Source: Candidatus Saccharibacteria bacterium UBA6039
Lineage (GTDB): Bacteria > Patescibacteriota > Saccharimonadia > Saccharimonadales > Saccharimonadaceae
Direction of reading: 5' to 3'
DNA: 34,831 bases
Assembly: GCA_002427805.1 (NCBI GenBank)
Contig: DIZB01000023.1
Location: 1 to 34,831 of the forward strand
Position numbers and translations under genes: made by a program. Shown here piece after piece: positions 1 through 7,991 of this stretch. The notes under the pieces are model-generated. The model was not told where the DNA came from and made no database searches. It saw only the letters and a program-made list of their open reading frames with translations. Position 1 is the first letter of the stretch. Each line of letters starts with the position of its first letter.

Positions 1-97
1 GCGATTTGGATTAGAGTCTAGGTCTAACTTTCACCAAAGTACTGTACCAAGATAGTTATGCTTGCTTTGCGTCTAAATATGAAGATACTTAATTCAT
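1..97. other. Upstream flank with one copy of the 28-nt intergenic motif
   Basis: No gene is seen here. Positions 22-49 carry the first copy of the intergenic motif (TCTAAC at 23-28 and GTACCA at 44-49), almost identical to the copy at 4654-4681. A weak -10-like TACTTA at 86-91 lies six bases before the first start codon. The preceding gene presumably ends before the window. Confidence 0.5.
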
Positions 98-958
98 ATG
101 GGACGCGTTTTTAGTACTGAACAAGTTCACGGCTATGAAGATAACATACCTTCACTAGATGATTTTGAATATGCCATCGATCACTTTGAACAAACGGTGA
201 ATGACGAAATTGAAGCAGAGAATGTAGACGGAGCATTAATCTACGGATCTGTAGCCATTAAAGCGTACAACTTACGGAGTGATTTTGATTGTTTGATAGT
301 TCCGTATGATCATTCACCTCAAAGTCTCGATGCGATAGCGCGGATTCTGAAAGCGTCTAACCCCGAGGGACGTATAGACATGAGTGCAATTGTGCATCCA
401 CGCTCACGATTGTCTTCGGGCGCACATGAAATTGACCAATATTTCGGGAGTCATTTAACAGGACCAGCCCGTCTTGTTTATGGTGAAGACCCGGCAGAGT
501 ATATTCACTTTGCAAATTATGGACCAGCAACACACCTACTTTCTTATATTAGGCATAAGAAAAGGAGTGTCGGTACTGGATTTACGTCCGAAGGACCTGA
601 TCATTACAAAAGTCTACAGCGGATTCTTGAATTGCCACTTGCTATTGGGAGGAAGACACTGCGCGTACTCGATGAATTAAACGGTACGCAGACTGCAACT
701 GCAGATAGTGCAAATAAAAAGCGGATAGTGCCCGCATCGTTAGAATTATTCGATTCTCTTGGCCTCGACGGTCTCCCACGCTCCATTCTTGAATTAGATT
801 ATGAATATACTGAGGCTTTAGGGGGCGCAATAGAAGGGACGGTGAGTGATTCGGATTATTCAGAATTACTCAGAGAAATCCAGGCCCGTGGGGGTAAGGC
901 AAGTGAATGGTTAGATGAGCTTGACGACGCTTTAAGTTTGAGTATTAAGAAGAAGTAG
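98..958 (+). CDS. Nucleotidyltransferase-fold protein (pol beta superfamily-like)
   Basis: This 286-aa soluble protein shows the minimal nucleotidyltransferase signature. Gly50-Ser51 is followed after ten residues by S61-D62-F63-D64, which supplies the two metal-binding carboxylates. A possible third acidic residue is Asp94 in GRIDMSAI. The C-terminal half is helical and not recognised. Members of this superfamily transfer nucleotides to small molecules, proteins or RNA, and the substrate here cannot be told. There is no Shine-Dalgarno before ATG 98. A TACTTA box six bases upstream would fit a leaderless transcript. A 28-nt intergenic motif copy and a UUCG-loop terminator follow. The fold call rests on one motif; a catalytically inactive family member remains possible. 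Confidence 0.6.
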   Translation: MGRVFSTEQVHGYEDNIPSLDDFEYAIDHFEQTVNDEIEAENVDGALIYGSVAIKAYNLRSDFDCLIVPYDHSPQSLDAIARILKASNPEGRIDMSAIVHPRSRLSSGAHEIDQYFGSHLTGPARLVYGEDPAEYIHFANYGPATHLLSYIRHKKRSVGTGFTSEGPDHYKSLQRILELPLAIGRKTLRVLDELNGTQTATADSANKKRIVPASLELFDSLGLDGLPRSILELDYEYTEALGGAIEGTVSDSDYSELLREIQARGGKASEWLDELDDALSLSIKKK

Positions 959-986
959 TTCTAACTTGGCATGTTACGTCGTACCA
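959..986. repeat. 28-nt intergenic motif, copy 2
   Basis: It begins directly after the TAG of the preceding gene with TTCTAAC and ends with CGTACCA. It shares both end boxes and the exact length with the copies at 22-49, 2401-2428 and 4654-4681; the middle differs. Function unknown. Confidence 0.6.
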
Positions 987-995
987 AAATTATTT

Positions 996-1019
996 AAAAG
1001 ACTTCTTCGGAAGTCTTTT
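996..1019 (+). terminator. Intrinsic terminator with UUCG tetraloop
   Basis: A perfect 10-bp stem, AAAAGACTTC with GAAGTCTTTT, closes a TTCG loop. Its A and T flanks would let it work in both directions. It separates the nucleotidyltransferase-fold gene from the DUF218 gene. Confidence 0.85.
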
Positions 1020-1033
1020 GTTATTATAAGAGA

Positions 1034-1885
1034 ATGACCAATCAGTACTCACCGCGCACTGACAGCACACAACTACCATCTGCGGTTGAGTTAATTGACA
1101 TATTGGCGAAGGAATCCCAGCGCAAAGCAATTCACTTCGGTTTTATTCAAAATCATAATGTAATTTTTGATACACATCGACAGCTCTCGAAATTAGCAAA
1201 TAGCGATGACAATTGGATTGAACAATATAAACAGCTTTCTCTCGACGAGTTGGTACTGAAAATTAACAAGAATCATAATGAATTGGCACACTTTATCGAT
1301 GAGTGCCAAACCGAGACAGAACTTTACGAAGCTTTTTACTGTGCGCTTATTCCAAAAGTCGAAGTAACCAAAAGTGATGCGATCTTTGTGTTTGGCGCTG
1401 CAACGAATGCACGCATTGAGCGAGCAATTAAACTATACAAAAATGACGTTGCACAAAAGATTATCGTCAGTGGCAACAGTCCGCACTATAAAGAAGGCTC
1501 TCAATCAGAAGCAAGTCGAATGGCCGAATTTGCAGAAAGCAAAGGAATACCCCGTAGCCACGTGATACTTGAAGAAGAATCGATAACCCTGCCTGATAAT
1601 GTAAAACGTACGATTGACTTGCTGGAAGAAATAAATTGGCATCCAACATCACTTGTGATTGTTGCAACAAATTTCGTACTGACACGTGCGACAATGGAAT
1701 GGTACAAGTTTTGCCCCTGGGATATCGAGATCACTCCAGTTGCTGCTCACCCACAATCACAAAAGTTTACTGCTAAAGGCTGGTACGTCGACACTGTGAC
1801 AATCGCCCTTGTATTGAATGAATATGCCAAGATTGTACTGGAATCAAAAATAGATTTAATGAGAAAAGAAGGAGACATTGCATAA
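1034..1885 (+). CDS. DUF218 (YdcF/SanA/ElyC-like) domain protein
   Basis: The C-terminal half (about residues 113-255) matches the DUF218 fold. DAIFVFGAA is followed by a conserved Arg in NARIERAI, then IIVSGN (about 144-149), SEASRMAEF (158-166), EEESITLPDNV and an ATNFVLTR loop. The N-terminal ~100 residues are helical and not recognised. DUF218 proteins include SanA and ElyC, linked to envelope and peptidoglycan metabolism, but biochemical roles are poorly defined. No signal peptide or membrane segment is present, so it is probably cytoplasmic, unlike ElyC. The stop overlaps the start of the amidase gene by one base (TAATG), so the two are translationally coupled and may act together. Start ATG 1034 lies just after a TTATTATAAG box. 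Confidence 0.75.
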   Translation: MTNQYSPRTDSTQLPSAVELIDILAKESQRKAIHFGFIQNHNVIFDTHRQLSKLANSDDNWIEQYKQLSLDELVLKINKNHNELAHFIDECQTETELYEAFYCALIPKVEVTKSDAIFVFGAATNARIERAIKLYKNDVAQKIIVSGNSPHYKEGSQSEASRMAEFAESKGIPRSHVILEEESITLPDNVKRTIDLLEEINWHPTSLVIVATNFVLTRATMEWYKFCPWDIEITPVAAHPQSQKFTAKGWYVDTVTIALVLNEYAKIVLESKIDLMRKEGDIA

Positions 1886-2400
1886 TGATCGAACCTAGCA
1901 TTAAAGAACATATTCTTCCCTGGATAGACCCCGAAAAAGTCATTATTCCGACGGCGATCGTACTGCACTGGTGGGAAGAGCCAATCAGCAAAGGTGACAT
2001 TGAGTTTTTAGAATCACTGTGGGCCGAGCGACAATTAGCAAGTCAATTCGCGGTACTTACAGATGGAACAATTTATCGGCTTACGCCGCATGAAAACAGT
2101 TATGGACGTCACGCTAAATGTGCGAACAATAGTGCAATTGGTATTGAGATTCAGGGGCTTGGTTCCGAAGACCTCGATAATAACCCAATTCAATTTAATG
2201 CCGTAGTTTCCTTAACTGCTTACCTAAAACGTAAATACGAAATCGAAGATGAATTCAGAGTTGAACATGAAGGCGACGATGAAGCAACTCATTTTTACGG
2301 CATCACGTCACATAAAAATGTTGATGTTTATTGCTCAAATGCGAACGGCAAGACTGACGTTCACGATGAGTACCTGGCTCGAGTTATTGAAGAAGTTTAG
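1885..2400 (+). CDS. N-acetylmuramoyl-L-alanine amidase-like protein (Amidase_2)
   Basis: This 171-aa protein resembles the zinc-dependent Amidase_2/PGRP family, which cleaves the lactyl-amide bond of peptidoglycan. Visible features are VLHWW with candidate zinc ligand His28, the core AVLTDGTIYRLTP (about 56-68), GIEIQG (86-91) with Glu88, TSHKNVD with candidate ligand His143, and a late KTDVHD where the third ligand would lie near Asp158. No signal peptide is seen, so it is either cytoplasmic (peptidoglycan-fragment recycling), exported by another route, or non-classical. It starts at the last base of the DUF218 stop codon, which implies coupled translation. A 28-nt motif copy begins at the next base after its TAG. 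The fold call is good; active-site completeness is less certain. Confidence 0.75.
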   Translation: MIEPSIKEHILPWIDPEKVIIPTAIVLHWWEEPISKGDIEFLESLWAERQLASQFAVLTDGTIYRLTPHENSYGRHAKCANNSAIGIEIQGLGSEDLDNNPIQFNAVVSLTAYLKRKYEIEDEFRVEHEGDDEATHFYGITSHKNVDVYCSNANGKTDVHDEYLARVIEEV

Positions 2401-2428
2401 TTCTGACAGCGATTAGTGCGCTGTACCA
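2401..2428. repeat. 28-nt intergenic motif, copy 3
   Basis: It starts immediately after the amidase stop with TTCTGAC and ends GCTGTACCA. The central bases differ from other copies but the length is the same. Confidence 0.55.
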
Positions 2429-2500
2429 AATTTATACCCTTTCTATCATATGATAACAAGTTTATTTCTTTAGTCATTAAGTATGCCCGATGCCAGCTGT

Positions 2501-2506
2501 TATAAT
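2501..2506 (+). promoter_or_regulatory. -10 box for the wall-protein gene (leaderless arrangement)
   Basis: A consensus TATAAT ends seven bases before ATG 2514, so transcription should begin at or near that ATG. This favours ATG 2514 over the in-frame ATG at 2490, which lies upstream of the -10 box. Confidence 0.65.
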
Positions 2507-2513
2507 TAAGGAA

Positions 2514-3692
2514 ATGGTGTGGCGCTTTGTTGATATTCTTGTTCTTGTAATTTCAGTATCTATTTTTGGGCTAAGTAATTCCGCGTTAGCACAAGATCAA
2601 AGCACGCACCTCATTACATTATATGATCGAGGCACCGAGCAAGTGTTTCTGGCAAAAGAAAAAACAGTTGGAGAAGCGCTAAAAGCGAAGCATATCGAAC
2701 TAGATGCACGTGATACGGTTGAACCTTCTGTTGATGAAAAGCTGGTTGCGTCTAATTATTATGTAAATATTTACCGCGCTCGTCCAGTAGTAGTGGTTGA
2801 CGGTAATGTTCGCATCAAGACAGTATCATCGCATCAAACTGCAGGGCAAATCGCTAGTGACGCAGGAATAACTATATATGACGGGGATACCACTACTCTA
2901 AAGCCCCTGACGGATTTTATTACTGACGGTGCCGGTTTGGAACTCACTATCACACGAGCAAAACCTATTACGCTCGATCTCTACGGTAATCAGACTCAGA
3001 TCCGCACACAAGCAAAAACAGTCGGGGATATGCTAAAAGAAAAAAATATCATCTTAGGCAAAAATGGCCGTGTATCGGTACCTGAGACAACGCCAATCAC
3101 ACAGGATATGCAAATACGTGTGTGGCGAGAGGGTGCACAGACGGTTTCAATTGATCAAGAGATTCCGGTTGTGACTAAGATAGTATATGATGCGGACCAG
3201 CCAATTGGATATCGTGTGATTCAGACCGAAGGTATGCAAGGTATTCAAAGTATTACGTATCAGCTAGACATCGAAGGTGGAGTAGAGGTTTCAAGGGTTG
3301 AAATTGCCAGTATTACTACTAGAAACCCCACCGAACAGATTGAAGTTATTGGCTTTCGAAATGATGGCAGCGGTCTCACAAAGGCAAAGAGTGCCCAATA
3401 CAATACAGATAGTAAGGGCGTCTCACATCGCGAGACATACTATGACCTTAATATGAGTACTGCGCTAGAGAGTTGTGGGCAGGGTGGTCATTATTCTGTG
3501 CGACCCGATGGAGCAAAAGTTGATGCTGAGGGCTATATAATTGTCGCGGCAGATTATTCAATCTATCCGAAATGTTCCATCGTTGAAACGAGTTTAGGCT
3601 TAGGAAAGGTTTACGATACCGGTGGTTTTGTTGCGCGGTATCCAAATGGATTTGATCTGGCTACTGACTGGACGACACCTGACGGCATTTAG
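2514..3692 (+). CDS. Secreted DUF348/G5/3D-domain cell-wall protein (YabE/Rpf-like)
   Basis: From ATG 2514 the protein is 392 aa and opens with a clean signal peptide (hydrophobic core ILVLVISVSIFGL, cleavage after about residue 26 at ALA-Q). Three DUF348-type units follow (about 30-90, 90-150 and 150-205), each with a TVGEAL- or TVGDML-like helix. Next come a G5-like domain (about 205-285) and a C-terminal 3D domain (about 310-390) with the late DTGG motif and an Asp in NGFDLATDW. This order is typical of YabE- and Rpf-like Gram-positive wall proteins, where the 3D domain is a double-psi beta-barrel related to lytic transglycosylases. It probably acts outside the membrane in peptidoglycan remodelling. 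The 3D consensus is divergent, with two Cys (in ESCGQ and PKCSI) that could pair. An alternative in-frame start at 2490 would add 8 residues. Confidence 0.75.
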   Translation: MVWRFVDILVLVISVSIFGLSNSALAQDQSTHLITLYDRGTEQVFLAKEKTVGEALKAKHIELDARDTVEPSVDEKLVASNYYVNIYRARPVVVVDGNVRIKTVSSHQTAGQIASDAGITIYDGDTTTLKPLTDFITDGAGLELTITRAKPITLDLYGNQTQIRTQAKTVGDMLKEKNIILGKNGRVSVPETTPITQDMQIRVWREGAQTVSIDQEIPVVTKIVYDADQPIGYRVIQTEGMQGIQSITYQLDIEGGVEVSRVEIASITTRNPTEQIEVIGFRNDGSGLTKAKSAQYNTDSKGVSHRETYYDLNMSTALESCGQGGHYSVRPDGAKVDAEGYIIVAADYSIYPKCSIVETSLGLGKVYDTGGFVARYPNGFDLATDWTTPDGI

Positions 3693-3707
3693 AGGCTATT
3701 TATAAAG

Positions 3708-3740
3708 TTCTAGTCTCACTTCATTGATAATGCTGTACCA
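3708..3740. repeat. Intergenic motif, copy 4 (5 bases longer)
   Basis: Begins TTCTAGT and ends GCTGTACCA, 33 nt in total, placed 15 bases after a stop codon. It keeps both end boxes of the family but has a longer centre. Confidence 0.5.
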
Positions 3741-3758
3741 TTTTGAGAAATATGAAAT

Positions 3759-3786
3759 TAGAACTGTTAATTCGGTTCTATTTTTT
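3759..3786 (+). terminator. Intrinsic terminator
   Basis: TAGAAC pairs with GTTCTA around a 10-base loop and is followed directly by six T, ending the wall-protein transcript. Confidence 0.75.
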
Positions 3787-3848
3787 GCTCCAAAATAGAC
3801 CACTTTGAAGCCTTACCTATTACTTGGTTCTCACATCTCAACGTTTGC

Positions 3849-3854
3849 TATGAT
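3849..3854 (+). promoter_or_regulatory. -10 box (TATGAT), leaderless arrangement
   Basis: TATGAT ends six bases before ATG 3861, so transcription probably starts on or beside the start codon. No Shine-Dalgarno fits in the gap. Confidence 0.6.
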
Positions 3855-3860
3855 AGGTGA

Positions 3861-4631
3861 ATGAAGTTAATAACATATAACATTCTTGATGGAGGAGGAG
3901 AGCGGCTCAGTCTTATCGCTCAAGTAATCAATGATGAGAGCCCGGATATTGTTGTTATTAACGAAGCAAATGGGTTTGATCTAAATGATAATGAACGCTT
4001 AGTCTCTCTTGGGGATTTAATAGCTATGCCGCATTATCACCTTGCGCCTTCTGGCCAACGTGATTATCATGTAGCTATTTATTCAAAACTCCCGTTACTT
4101 TCTATCGAAGAGATTCATCCCCTAGTACGTGCGGGTATTCGGGTGGTGGTAAGTACATCAATCGGCCAGGTCGCTATCGTCGGTACACACCTGAGTCCTT
4201 ATTCGGAAGTGGATCGTTTGCCTGAAATTGAATTAATACTTTCGTCATTAGCTGGCTATAATAATCGAATTATCTTGGGCGATTTGAACTCACTTGCGGA
4301 GACAGATCACTATCAAGAAGACTCCCTTGTTTCAAGTTTCAATGACACACAAATGAGCAAGTTTACAGACGGTGAAATGCCTTTATATAAGGTAACCGAT
4401 ATTATTGAGCAGAATGGATATGTCGATAGTGGCCTACTCAAGAATTCGGAGACTATCAATACCGTTCCCACGAACTCCAATGAAGATAATTCACATTCAG
4501 AGCTAAGACTTGATTATGTATTCATTTCTGAAAATATGTCGAACCGCGTAATTAGTTATGAGGTCGTAAAAAACTCGCAAACAGAACAAGCCTCAGATCA
4601 CTATCCAGTTGTCGTGGAACTTGGGATATAA
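3861..4631 (+). CDS. Endonuclease/exonuclease/phosphatase (EEP) family hydrolase
   Basis: This 256-aa protein has the ordered EEP/DNase I-like motifs: Asn7 in ITYNILD, metal-binding Glu35 in VVINEAN, His110 in VGTHLSP, GDLNS (140-144) with Asp141 and Asn143, LRLDYVF with Asp218, and the terminal S-D-H (Asp246, His247) of ASDHYPV. All catalytic residues expected for a metal-dependent phosphoesterase are present, so it should be active. Family substrates range from DNA and RNA to phospholipids, and the sequence does not say which applies. No signal peptide is seen, so it is probably cytoplasmic. It stands alone with its own promoter and terminator-flanked boundaries. A 28-nt motif copy follows 22 bases after its stop. 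Confidence 0.85.
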   Translation: MKLITYNILDGGGERLSLIAQVINDESPDIVVINEANGFDLNDNERLVSLGDLIAMPHYHLAPSGQRDYHVAIYSKLPLLSIEEIHPLVRAGIRVVVSTSIGQVAIVGTHLSPYSEVDRLPEIELILSSLAGYNNRIILGDLNSLAETDHYQEDSLVSSFNDTQMSKFTDGEMPLYKVTDIIEQNGYVDSGLLKNSETINTVPTNSNEDNSHSELRLDYVFISENMSNRVISYEVVKNSQTEQASDHYPVVVELGI

Positions 4632-4653
4632 AGTTACTCAGCAACAAGCCGCG

Positions 4654-4681
4654 TTCTAACTTTCACCAAAGTGCTGTACCA
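4654..4681. repeat. 28-nt intergenic motif, copy 5
   Basis: Nearly identical to the copy at 22-49. It contains a small dyad, ACTTT-cacc-AAAGT, and ends GCTGTACCA. It lies between the EEP gene and the -10 box of the DUF1801 gene. Confidence 0.6.
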
Positions 4682-4692
4682 TACTTTTTTGC

Positions 4693-4698
4693 TATACT
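4693..4698 (+). promoter_or_regulatory. -10 box (TATACT), leaderless arrangement
   Basis: TATACT ends seven bases before ATG 4706. The gap has no ribosome binding site. Confidence 0.6.
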
Positions 4699-4705
4699 TA
4701 ACATA

Positions 4706-5065
4706 ATGACTAATAAAGCAAGTGATAAAAAAGCTGAAGACGTGGCTGCTGTACTTGCAGCGATCGCAGCTATGCCTGAACACGATCGTGTGGTGAGCAG
4801 AAGACTTCACGTTATTATTACGACGAACGCGCCGGAACTCTTTCCAAGAACATGGTACGGCATGCCTGCTTACCATGATGGTAAAAAGATAGTTTGTTTC
4901 TTTCGTAGTGGAGCAAAGTTTGGCGAAAGATATATGACACTTGGTTTTAACGACGTAGCTAAGCTTGATGAGGGCAACATGTGGCCAGTTAACTTTGCAA
5001 TAACTGATTTGTCTGAAGCTGTCGAAGCTGAGCTCACCGCCATCGTTAAAAAGGCGGTGCGCTAA
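4706..5065 (+). CDS. DUF1801 (YdhG/YdeI-like) small protein
   Basis: This 119-aa cytoplasmic protein resembles the DUF1801/YdhG family: a first helical stretch, then TWYGMPAYHDGKKIVCFFRSG (about 50-70), a pattern conserved in this group, then a C-terminal helical end. The biochemical role of these proteins is unknown. It is followed six bases later by the PF06541 membrane-protein gene on the same strand, so the two are probably co-transcribed from the leaderless promoter at 4693. There is nothing unusual in composition. Confidence 0.7.
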   Translation: MTNKASDKKAEDVAAVLAAIAAMPEHDRVVSRRLHVIITTNAPELFPRTWYGMPAYHDGKKIVCFFRSGAKFGERYMTLGFNDVAKLDEGNMWPVNFAITDLSEAVEAELTAIVKKAVR

Positions 5066-5071
5066 TCCATA

Positions 5072-5590
5072 ATGGCGCGACTATGTATTGTTGCCCAATA
5101 TATAGTACTGTTTCTCATTTATAGCATCGTAGGATCAATCGTTGAAATGCTTTATAGGCTTATCACGGAGCATCAGCTTTATGGTATTCATGGATTCTTA
5201 CATATACCGATTTTACCGATCTATGGTTTTGGTGCTATTCTCATCATACTTTTGCTCGAAAAAATTCATCGTAAACCATTGCTTCTCTTTATCGTCGCAA
5301 CCATTCTTGCAAGCCTTATTGAGTTTGTAACACATTGGCTGATTGAAGTTTTATTTCATATAAAACTTTGGGATTATAGCGGAGATCCGTTTAATATTTC
5401 GGGCAGGATAGATCTTTATAGTTCGGTTGGGTTTGGGCTACTTGCGGTGTTACTTGTAAATGTTATACATCCTTTTTTCAGGCGCGTGGTAAAGCGTATG
5501 TCAATGATTGTGACAACCGTAGCAGCTGGAATAATTGTTGTCGTAATCCTCGCGGATACCATTATTTCGATTATTCAACGTATGAGCTAG
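5072..5590 (+). CDS. PF06541-type integral membrane protein (putative ABC-transporter type IV, CmpB-like)
   Basis: This 172-aa protein has about five hydrophobic segments. It carries the family's typical stretches FLHIPILPIYGFGAI (about 42-56), FVTHWLIEVLF, LWDYSGDPFNISGRI (about 98-113) and GFGLLAVL. The family is annotated as a putative ABC-transporter membrane component, but no ATPase gene is nearby, so that name should be treated as a label only. Start ATG 5072 follows the DUF1801 stop by six bases with no clear Shine-Dalgarno; downstream reinitiation is likely. Two further TM segments at the C-terminus end with a short basic tail. Confidence 0.75.
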   Translation: MARLCIVAQYIVLFLIYSIVGSIVEMLYRLITEHQLYGIHGFLHIPILPIYGFGAILIILLLEKIHRKPLLLFIVATILASLIEFVTHWLIEVLFHIKLWDYSGDPFNISGRIDLYSSVGFGLLAVLLVNVIHPFFRRVVKRMSMIVTTVAAGIIVVVILADTIISIIQRMS

Positions 5591-5675
5591 CGCTACGCCC
5601 TGACATTACGCTCACGACTAATAAGTGTTAGAATTGTCAGTAGTAGAAATTATGTCAAATAAGTAGGGAGTACGC

Positions 5676-7991
5676 ATGGGGAATTTTTTACACAGACTTG
5701 GTAGTTTTGCGTATACGTATAAATGGCGAGTATTACTGAGCTGGATCATTATTCTTGTTGTACTAGGTTTTTTGGCAGCGACTCACATTAAGCCAACGAG
5801 CGCAGCGATTAGCATACCAGGAACTGAGGCTCAGAAGGCGCTCGATAGAGTGTCTGAGTTGTTTCCTGCTACCGGTAAGGGTTCGGCACGAATTGTTTAT
5901 GAGGCACCGACCGGCAAACAAATTACGTCTTATAACAGTTCGATTACGGAGCTTATATCAACAGTTCAAGAAGTTGACGGTGTATCCAGTGTTACAAATC
6001 CATTCTCAGTTCCAGACGAAATTTCCCAAGACGGCACCATTGCTTACTCTCAGGTATCACTTGCTCAGGAAAGTGGTTCGATTACAGCGACAACAAGGAG
6101 CGCTATAGCGACGGCTGTAAGTGATGCGAGAGCTAGCGGGCTCACTGTCGCCATGGGCGGTGACCTTATTGACAAAGCACCTGGTGAGATACTAGGTATC
6201 GGCGAAGTGGCAGGTGTTGTATTAGCACTCGTTGTACTTGTCATTACTCTCGGCTCGCTCATTTCGGCAGGTATGCCAATTGCGACTGCAGTTATTGCGA
6301 TTGCTGTTAGCATGGCGGGTCTCTTTAGTCTAAGCCAACTTATTACGATTGGCTCAACCACGCCAACACTTGCAGTGATGCTTGGGCTGGCCGTCGGGAT
6401 TGACTACTCGCTCTTTATTATTAATAAATACCGAACATACCTTCTTGATGGCTACGAGAACAAACTGGCCGCAGCAAAAGCAATAAGCACTGCAGGAAAC
6501 GCAGTCATATTTGCAGCCGCAACTGTTGTTATTGCACTTTCTGCGCTGACGATTGTGAATATTCCATTTATGTCGACAATGGGGCTTGCGGGAGCTGCAA
6601 CTGTTGCCGTTGCTGCATTTGTCGCAATCACGCTCGTACCAGCTCTGCTAGGTCTGGCAGGACACAAGGTTTTTTGGGGTAAGACACGACGAAAAATTGT
6701 CGAGGCGCAAGCTAAGGGCCCTCACGAAGTTCAATCGGTAAGTCGTACATCTATTTGGTATAGGTGGGGAGCGATGATTGTGAAGCGTCCGGTTGTATTC
6801 TTGATTCTCGGCGTCGTTGTCATGGGTGCAATCGCGCTGCCAGCACGCTCACTGACACTAGGGTTGCCGACTGACGAGTACGCCGCTAAGAGTACGACAC
6901 AGCGACAGGCATACGACCTCCTATCGAAAGGTTTTGGCGTCGGCTTTAACAGTCCGCTTCTCGTTGTCGTTGAAGGCTTACCTGCAGTGAACGACGCTGA
7001 TAAAACAGCTGTTCGTAATTCGCTCATAGCTCAGATTGATTCTCAATTTGCAGCGCTTCCAGTAAATACTGTAACGACTGCAAAAAAGCAGGCAGTACTT
7101 GCTCAGGTTGATGCGATGGCAAGTTCCTACGTTAAGTTTAGTCAACTGCAGGCTATTGCACAGAAACTTTCGAAACTCGACAATGTGAAAATGGCTGGCC
7201 CAATCTTAGGGACAGACGATGGTACGAAGGGTGTCGTTCAGATCATCCCAAATACGGCACCAGCTGACGCGAAGACAATTAGTCTTATTACAAAACTTCG
7301 AAGTTCCGATGAGCAAAAGTCACTCGGCGGTACCATGAGCTTAGCGGTAACAGGTGCAACGGCATTACAGAGTGATATTAATACAAAGCTAGCAAATGCG
7401 TTGCCGCAATATTTAGCTGTTGTTGTAGGATTATCGCTTATTTTACTCATTGTAGCGTTTCGTTCAATTTTGGTGCCAATCAAGGCGACTATTGGATTCC
7501 TGCTTTCCGTCCTTGCGATGTTCGGTGCACTCGTTGCAGTCTATCAATGGGGATGGCTTGGTATCGCTTCCGCGCCTGGTCCAATTGTCAGCTTCGTTCC
7601 TATTATTGCCATTGGAGTTCTGTTTGGTCTCGGGATGGACTACGAGTTCTTCTTGGTATCAAGTATGCACGAAGTTCACTTACACACGAAAAATGCAAAG
7701 CAGGCTGTGATAACAGGCTTTGGTATAGGAAGCAAAGTTGTAACTGCTGCAGCACTCATTATGGTGAGCGTCTTTGCGGGCTTTATCACAAACAGTGATG
7801 GAACTGTTCAGGCGATTGGTTTTGGGCTTGCACTCGGCGTATTTTTGGACGCTTTTATTGTACGCATGACTATAGTACCAACAATCATGACGCTCCTAGG
7901 CAATGCTGCATGGTGGTTGCCAAAGTGGCTTGATAAGATTATCCCCCATATTTCTATTGAGGGTGAAGAAGACACAAAACCTACTCGGTAA
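5676..7991 (+). CDS. MMPL/RND-family membrane transporter
   Basis: This 771-aa protein has the classic two-half MMPL layout: TM1 (about 17-38), a large extracytoplasmic loop, a cluster of five to six TM helices (about 175-335), then TM7, a second loop and a second cluster (about 570-750). The paired signatures GIDYSLFIINKYR (about residue 240) and GMDYEFFL (about 653) each hold the Asp-Tyr pair of the proton relay. MMPL proteins of actinobacteria export lipids and amphipaths; the cargo here is unknown. The start is supported by AGGGAG (about 5664-5669). The gene converges on murA and the two overlap by 11 bp, so transcription of one may interfere with the other. Confidence 0.9.
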   Translation: MGNFLHRLGSFAYTYKWRVLLSWIIILVVLGFLAATHIKPTSAAISIPGTEAQKALDRVSELFPATGKGSARIVYEAPTGKQITSYNSSITELISTVQEVDGVSSVTNPFSVPDEISQDGTIAYSQVSLAQESGSITATTRSAIATAVSDARASGLTVAMGGDLIDKAPGEILGIGEVAGVVLALVVLVITLGSLISAGMPIATAVIAIAVSMAGLFSLSQLITIGSTTPTLAVMLGLAVGIDYSLFIINKYRTYLLDGYENKLAAAKAISTAGNAVIFAAATVVIALSALTIVNIPFMSTMGLAGAATVAVAAFVAITLVPALLGLAGHKVFWGKTRRKIVEAQAKGPHEVQSVSRTSIWYRWGAMIVKRPVVFLILGVVVMGAIALPARSLTLGLPTDEYAAKSTTQRQAYDLLSKGFGVGFNSPLLVVVEGLPAVNDADKTAVRNSLIAQIDSQFAALPVNTVTTAKKQAVLAQVDAMASSYVKFSQLQAIAQKLSKLDNVKMAGPILGTDDGTKGVVQIIPNTAPADAKTISLITKLRSSDEQKSLGGTMSLAVTGATALQSDINTKLANALPQYLAVVVGLSLILLIVAFRSILVPIKATIGFLLSVLAMFGALVAVYQWGWLGIASAPGPIVSFVPIIAIGVLFGLGMDYEFFLVSSMHEVHLHTKNAKQAVITGFGIGSKVVTAAALIMVSVFAGFITNSDGTVQAIGFGLALGVFLDAFIVRMTIVPTIMTLLGNAAWWLPKWLDKIIPHISIEGEEDTKPTR

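Noticed and set aside
22..4681. Integron attC sites as an explanation for the 28-nt intergenic motif
   Set aside because: The placement after stop codons resembles cassettes, but the right box GTACCA does not fit the attC core GTTRRRY, the inverted symmetry of attC is missing and no integron integrase is seen.
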